Assembly: GCA_902610315.1 (NCBI GenBank) | Contig: CACLVA010000004.1 | Coordinates: forward strand, 23,315 to 87,314 | Reading direction: 5' to 3' | Length of the DNA: 64,000 bases | Origin: an uncultured Pelagibacteraceae bacterium | Lineage (GTDB): Bacteria; Pseudomonadota; Alphaproteobacteria; Pelagibacterales; Pelagibacteraceae | Part shown: one piece after another, positions 59,663-64,000 of the stretch | Position numbering within the stretch: position 1 is the stretch's first letter | How the letters are laid out: every line of letters starts with the position of its first letter | Notes under the pieces: generated by a model | What the model saw: only the letters and a program-made list of their open reading frames with translations | The model's database searches: none | Told to the model about the DNA's origin: nothing | Made by a program: the position numbers and the translations under genes

Positions 59663-61108
59663 ATGGTCACTAAGTTATGGAAAAACTATAATGCAAAGTA
59701 TGCATACGATGGGTACTTTACAGAGGACAACAAGTTAAGAAAACATGCAATGATAATTTCTAATATCCTAGAAAGATATGGAAAAAAAAAATTGCAAGAA
59801 ATTGAAAAAAACTGTCAAAGCACTATTAGCGCTAGAGGTATAAATTTTAGAGTATATGCAGCGAATAACAGAGCTGAGGAAAAGAAATGGCCACTTGATA
59901 TTATACCTAGAATAATTCCAAGATCTCAATGGAATAAAGTTTCAAAAGGATTACAACAAAGGGTAAAGGCTTTAAATTTATTTATAGATGACGTCTATAA
60001 TCAAAAGAAAATATTTAAAGATAAAGTTGTTCCAAAGGAAATAATATTTAGGTCACCATATTATGTAAAAGAATGTGAGGGTTTTTCTCCAAAATATAAG
60101 GCCTGGTCAAATATTTCTGGGGTTGACTTAATAAGGAATAAAGCTGGAGATTATTTAGTTTTAGAGGATAACTTAAGAGTTCCTTCTGGTGTTTCTTATA
60201 TGCTTGAAAACCGGATGGTTATGAGAGATGTTTTTCCTGAGCTTTTTACCAGATATAAAGTTGCATCAATTAATCATTATACAAATAAACTTTTCAACTG
60301 CATGCTAGAGTGTATTCCTAAAAAAACTAAAGATCCGCATATGGTGGTTTTAACTCCTGGAATTTATAATTCTGCATATTTTGAACACTCATATTTAGCT
60401 GAACAAATGGGAATTGCATTAGTTGAAGGCAAAGATCTTTTTGTAGAAAATGACATTGTGTATATGAAAACAGTTAAAGGACCATTAAAAGTTGATTGTA
60501 TATATAGACGATTAGATGATAGTTTTTTAGATCCAAAAGCATTTAATAAAGAGTCTGTGATTGGAGTTCCTGGTCTATTTAAATGTTGGAGAAAAGGTAA
60601 TGTAGGAATACTAAATGCAATAGGAACAGGTGTAGCAGATGACAAGGTAGTTTATTCCTACGTAAATAAAATGATAGTTTACTATTTAGGTGAACAACCT
60701 ATCCTAAATCAGGTAGAAACTTATTTATGCCATGAAAAAATACAAAGAGACTATGTAATAGATAATATCTCAAAATTAGTAGTCAAACCTGCAAATGCCT
60801 CTGGTGGTTATGGAATTATGATTGGCCCAAAAGCTCCACTTAAGGAGAGACAGGAAGTTATTAATAAGATAAAAAAAAATCCTAGAGAATTTATTGCACA
60901 ACCACTAGAAATTTTATCTACTGCACCTACAATCACTGAGAACGATATTGAGCCAAGACATCTTGATTTACGACCTTTTGTTTTAAGTGGCAAAACATCT
61001 TATGTAACAACTGGTGGATTAACGAGAGTTGCTTTAAGAAAAGGCAGCACAATTGTTAACAGCTCTCAAGGCGGTGGTTCTAAAGATACGTTAATTGTTG
61101 ATATGTAA
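59663..61108 (+). CDS. Circularly permuted ATP-grasp type 2 protein (DUF404/DUF407)
   Basis: A 481-residue protein of the circularly permuted ATP-grasp family, believed to ligate a carboxylate and an amine through an acyl phosphate; the natural substrates are not established. Typical blocks are YDGYFTEDNKLRKHA near residue 14, VYNQKKIFKDKVVP, VDLIRNKAGDYLVLEDNLRVPSG, the LVVKPANASGGYGIMIGP ATP-binding loop, and RHLDLRPFVL. The C-terminus SSQGGGSKDTLIVDM is the family ending. No fused or adjacent alpha-E (DUF403) domain follows; a phosphatase gene starts 35 bp later, placing it in the glucosylglycerate operon. Confidence 0.92.
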   Translation: MVTKLWKNYNAKYAYDGYFTEDNKLRKHAMIISNILERYGKKKLQEIEKNCQSTISARGINFRVYAANNRAEEKKWPLDIIPRIIPRSQWNKVSKGLQQRVKALNLFIDDVYNQKKIFKDKVVPKEIIFRSPYYVKECEGFSPKYKAWSNISGVDLIRNKAGDYLVLEDNLRVPSGVSYMLENRMVMRDVFPELFTRYKVASINHYTNKLFNCMLECIPKKTKDPHMVVLTPGIYNSAYFEHSYLAEQMGIALVEGKDLFVENDIVYMKTVKGPLKVDCIYRRLDDSFLDPKAFNKESVIGVPGLFKCWRKGNVGILNAIGTGVADDKVVYSYVNKMIVYYLGEQPILNQVETYLCHEKIQRDYVIDNISKLVVKPANASGGYGIMIGPKAPLKERQEVINKIKKNPREFIAQPLEILSTAPTITENDIEPRHLDLRPFVLSGKTSYVTTGGLTRVALRKGSTIVNSSQGGGSKDTLIVDM

Positions 61109-61143
61109 CAAACTTATTTATAAAACTGTGTATAATTTGGACT

Positions 61144-61938
61144 ATGACTTCAAAGATAATTATATTCACAGATTTAGATGGAACTTTACTTGATAGAGAT
61201 ACTTTTAAATTCGATAAAATATTAGGATATTTAAAAGATCTGATTTTAGAGGATATTTGTATTATTCCTAATTCAAGTAAAACACGCCAAGAAATTGAGG
61301 TTTTTAATAAAGAATTAGATGAAAATTTATCTTATGTAGTTGAAAATGGTGCAGCTATTTATAATTTAAACTTAATTAATTCGAGTTTCCCAGAAAAAAT
61401 TAGTTTAAGTAGAGAAATTGATGAAATATTAAGAGTGTTTGAAAATAAGATATCAAATAAACTTAGTTCAAAATGTAAATTTATCAAAAACTTAGATATT
61501 AAAAAACAAATAAAAGTACTAGGACTTCCTAAAGAAAAAATTAAGGCCTCATTAAATAGAGAGTACTCAATCCCATTATTATTTGAGGGTTCAAAATCTG
61601 ATAAAACAGAACTCTTTAAGTCTGTAAATGATATTGGTTTATCATTACAGGAAGGTGGAAGAGTGATTAACCTTTGTGATAAAGTCAGTAAATCTCAAGC
61701 AATGAAAAATGTTGTAAAAGTTTTTAAAAAAGTAACTAAACAAAAATTGTTTACAATTGGTGTTGGTGATAATTACAATGATCTAGATATGCTCAAAAAT
61801 AGCGATATACCTTGTTTAGTCTTTAATGATAAATTTACACTAGAAAAGATAAATATTAATAACTGTTTAGTATCAAAAAAACCTGCCCCAGAGGGTTGGA
61901 AAGAAGTTGTCAAATTAGCGCTAGATAAAATAAAATAA
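61144..61938 (+). CDS. Glucosyl/mannosyl-3-phosphoglycerate phosphatase (HAD-IIB)
   Basis: A 264-residue HAD phosphatase of the MPGP family. The nucleophile motif is FTDLDGTLLD (residues 8-17; Asp10 and Asp12), and the C-terminal metal motif is GVGDNYNDLDML near 215-226. Such enzymes dephosphorylate mannosyl- or glucosyl-3-phosphoglycerate to the free glycerate glycoside. The next gene, 17 bp downstream, is the synthase of glucosyl-3-phosphoglycerate, which argues for glucosylglycerate as the product. Confidence 0.9.
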   Translation: MTSKIIIFTDLDGTLLDRDTFKFDKILGYLKDLILEDICIIPNSSKTRQEIEVFNKELDENLSYVVENGAAIYNLNLINSSFPEKISLSREIDEILRVFENKISNKLSSKCKFIKNLDIKKQIKVLGLPKEKIKASLNREYSIPLLFEGSKSDKTELFKSVNDIGLSLQEGGRVINLCDKVSKSQAMKNVVKVFKKVTKQKLFTIGVGDNYNDLDMLKNSDIPCLVFNDKFTLEKININNCLVSKKPAPEGWKEVVKLALDKIK

Positions 61939-61955
61939 TGTTACTAGAATAAGTT

Positions 61956-63176
61956 ATGGGTGATTTTTCTCAAAATGGAATAGTTTCTACACTGCATGAT
62001 TTTGGTACAAAATCTACCACAGAGATTGAAAAGGATTTACTAAATTTTTCTAAAGAAAGAAAAATGGAGTTAATTCTCCCATGTTTATATTCAGAACTAG
62101 AGGGTTCTGCTCTACCTAATATTGTAGATCAAATAAGTAAGACAAAATACTTAAACCACGTAATTATAGGTTTAGATAAAGCCTCAGAGAGCCAGGCAAA
62201 AAAAAGTTGGAAATTTTTTAAAAAAATAAATGTTCCTTTCACAATTTTATGGAACGATGGACCTAAGCTTAAAAAATTAGATAGTGAGTTAAAGAAGAAA
62301 AATTTAGCACCAAACCAAATGGGTAAAGGTAGAAATGTTTGGTATTGTATAGGAATGTGTATAGCTAGAGATACGGCTAGATCAGTAGCTTTACATGATT
62401 GTGATATCAAAACTTACGATAGAAGAATGTTGGCTAAATTATTTTATCCTGTTGTAAATCCTTTATTTAACTTTGAATTTTGTAAAGGTTATTATCCAAG
62501 AATTGCAAATAATAAGATGAATGGAAGAGTAGCAAGACTTTTGGTTGGGCCTTTGTTAACAGCATTAGAAAAAACTATAGGTCAAAGTGACTATCTAAAT
62601 TTTATGAAATCATTTAAATATCCTTTAGCTGGTGAATTTTCATTCAGACGTAATGTATTACCAGAATTAAGGATTTCATCGGATTGGGGTATAGAAGTTG
62701 GAATTTTATCAGAAATGCAAAGAAGTTTTTCGCCAAATAATATTTGTCAAGTTGATTTGGCAGATGCTTATGATCATAAACATCAGGATCTATCTATCGA
62801 TGACGAAACTAAAGGACTTTCAAAAATGTCCATTGACATTATAAAAACATTTATAAAAAAATTAGCCACTCAAGGAAACTCATTTAGCAGAGAAACATTC
62901 AGATCTTTAAAAGCAACTTATTACAGATCAGCATTAGACTTGATTGATATTTATAGAAGTGACGCTGCAATGAATGGATTAAAATTCGATTCTCATAAAG
63001 AAGAGGAAGCTGTTGAATTGTTTGCTGTTAATATAATGAAGGCAGGAGAAGCTTTTTATATAAATCCAATGGACACGCCATTTATTCCAACTTGGAGTAG
63101 AGTTAAAAGTGCAATACCTGATTTTCTTGTAAGATTAAATGAAGCTGTTAATGAAGATAATAAAAAATTTATTTAA
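61956..63176 (+). CDS. gpgS: Glucosyl-3-phosphoglycerate synthase (GT81)
   Basis: A 406-residue retaining glycosyltransferase that moves glucose from NDP-glucose to 3-phosphoglycerate. The N-terminal block ILPCLYSELEGSALPNI (40-56) matches the family, GKGRN (123-127) and the metal-binding ALHDCDIKTYDR (145-156) are present, and GEFSFRRN and the acceptor-site DWGIEVG segment follow. It lies between the phosphatase and a phosphorylase gene, giving a complete glucosylglycerate module. UDP-glucose can come from the GalU also encoded here. Confidence 0.93.
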   Translation: MGDFSQNGIVSTLHDFGTKSTTEIEKDLLNFSKERKMELILPCLYSELEGSALPNIVDQISKTKYLNHVIIGLDKASESQAKKSWKFFKKINVPFTILWNDGPKLKKLDSELKKKNLAPNQMGKGRNVWYCIGMCIARDTARSVALHDCDIKTYDRRMLAKLFYPVVNPLFNFEFCKGYYPRIANNKMNGRVARLLVGPLLTALEKTIGQSDYLNFMKSFKYPLAGEFSFRRNVLPELRISSDWGIEVGILSEMQRSFSPNNICQVDLADAYDHKHQDLSIDDETKGLSKMSIDIIKTFIKKLATQGNSFSRETFRSLKATYYRSALDLIDIYRSDAAMNGLKFDSHKEEEAVELFAVNIMKAGEAFYINPMDTPFIPTWSRVKSAIPDFLVRLNEAVNEDNKKFI

Positions 63177-64000
63177 TGTTATCAAGCACAGTAAAAAGTC
63201 AAATAAATTCTAAGCTTAAAAATATTTATAGTAAAAATTTTAACAATAAAGATTTAAAAATATTTTCTGATGAAATTTTTGAATTAATAAAAATTTCTAA
63301 TAAAAAAATATTAAAAGCTAAAACCAAAAAATTGATAATATCCGAAGATACTACGGTTGTGATTTGTTATGGTGATAGTGTTTATGAAAATGGAAAAATA
63401 AATTCAATTAAGTCATTTAAGAATTTTTATAACAAAAATTTATCAAGATATTTTAATACAATACATTTTTTACCATTTTATCCCTCTAGTAGTGACAGCG
63501 GATTTGCTGTTAAAGATCATTATAAAATTGATAGTAAATTAGGTTCTTGGGCAGATATAAATAATTTTTCAAAAAAAAATAATATTATGGCTGATATTGT
63601 TATAAATCATGCCTCTTCGAAGGGATTGTGGTTTAAAAATTTTTTGAGAAATAAATCACCAGGCAAGGATTACTTTATAAAAGTTAACAAAAAATTTGAT
63701 ATCTCAAAGGTTGTAAGACCAAGGGAAAATAGATTACTTAAGAAGATTCATGTATTTAATAAACCTGATTTTATTTGGAGAACATTTAGTTCTGATCAAA
63801 TAGATTTAAATTTTAAAAATCCAAAAGTTTTGATGCGATTTATCAAAATTATGATCAACTTAGCATGTCATGGAGTTTCAATTTTTAGATTAGATGCAAT
63901 AGCCTATTTATGGAAAGAAAGTGGCACTAAATGTATAAATCTAAAACAAACTCACGAAATAATAAAATTACTTAGAATAATATGTAGCTCTTTACAAAAT
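63176..64000 (+). CDS. GH13 glucosylglycerate/sucrose phosphorylase-like enzyme (cut by window end)
   Basis: An open frame of 275 codons runs to the last base of the window. The ATG overlaps the gpgS stop by 1 bp (TAATG). GH13_18 features are visible: LPFYPSSSDSGFAVKDH (99-115), IVINHASSKGLWF (141-153), TFSSDQIDLNFKNP (203-216) and the nucleophile Asp240 in GVSIFRLDAIAYLWKESGT. Members cleave sucrose or glucosylglycerate with phosphate to give glucose-1-phosphate. The operon favours glucosylglycerate as substrate. The C-terminal part lies outside the window. Confidence 0.88.
   Translation, partial: MLSSTVKSQINSKLKNIYSKNFNNKDLKIFSDEIFELIKISNKKILKAKTKKLIISEDTTVVICYGDSVYENGKINSIKSFKNFYNKNLSRYFNTIHFLPFYPSSSDSGFAVKDHYKIDSKLGSWADINNFSKKNNIMADIVINHASSKGLWFKNFLRNKSPGKDYFIKVNKKFDISKVVRPRENRLLKKIHVFNKPDFIWRTFSSDQIDLNFKNPKVLMRFIKIMINLACHGVSIFRLDAIAYLWKESGTKCINLKQTHEIIKLLRIICSSLQN

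Overview
The window reads as a piece of a streamlined alphaproteobacterial chromosome, most likely SAR11 (Pelagibacterales). The basis is strongly AT-rich DNA, very short or overlapping intergenic spaces, an alphaproteobacterial pyrB-pyrC-plsY-topA order, tRNA-Trp directly before secE, and sarcosine oxidase and glucosylglycerate genes. No insertion sequence, prophage or CRISPR array is visible, and no gene-free stretch exceeds 300 bases.

Layout. 1-2182: end of a sarcosine oxidase operon (soxG), then a periplasmic binding protein and an ABC permease without an ATPase. 2175-8300 (minus): MATE transporter, tRNA uridine hydroxylase trhO, an O-methyltransferase, and gatC-gatA-gatB. 8346-14728 (plus): ruvX, pyrB, a pyrC-like gene lacking the HxH metal motif, plsY, topA, ridA. 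14729-20623: ugd-galU, panC, mgtE, lipB, rluC, with convergent genes abutting or overlapping. 20638-36445 (minus): one continuous str-S10-spc-alpha ribosomal supercluster (rpsL to rplQ) with fusA, secY, adk and rpoA; rpmD and a str-operon tuf are absent. 36603-49483 (minus): tRNA-Tyr, tRNA-Gly, tuf, tRNA-Trp, secE, nusG, rplKAJL, rpoB, a small cytochrome c gene, rpoC. 49622-51324: rlmB, tRNA-Thr, nadK, tRNA-Leu.

51334-56010 looks like an accessory segment. A 93-bp near-perfect direct repeat brackets a membrane-embedded spermidine-synthase-like gene. One copy lies immediately upstream of tRNA-Leu, and a glycosyltransferase and a polytopic membrane protein lie beyond the second copy. 56116-59553 (minus): PEP carboxylase and the proteasome-like peptidase Anbu. 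59663-64000 (plus): a tightly packed run of a circularly permuted ATP-grasp protein, a mannosyl/glucosyl-3-phosphoglycerate phosphatase, glucosyl-3-phosphoglycerate synthase, and a GH13 glucosylglycerate/sucrose phosphorylase-like gene cut by the window end.

Most of the window is information-processing core. The parts that stand out are the cytochrome c gene between rpoB and rpoC, the repeat-bracketed gene at tRNA-Leu, the coupling of an Anbu-associated ATP-grasp to a nitrogen-free osmolyte operon, the PyrC homologue lacking metal ligands, and several short structured leaders. All calls come from reading the sequence; no database search was run.
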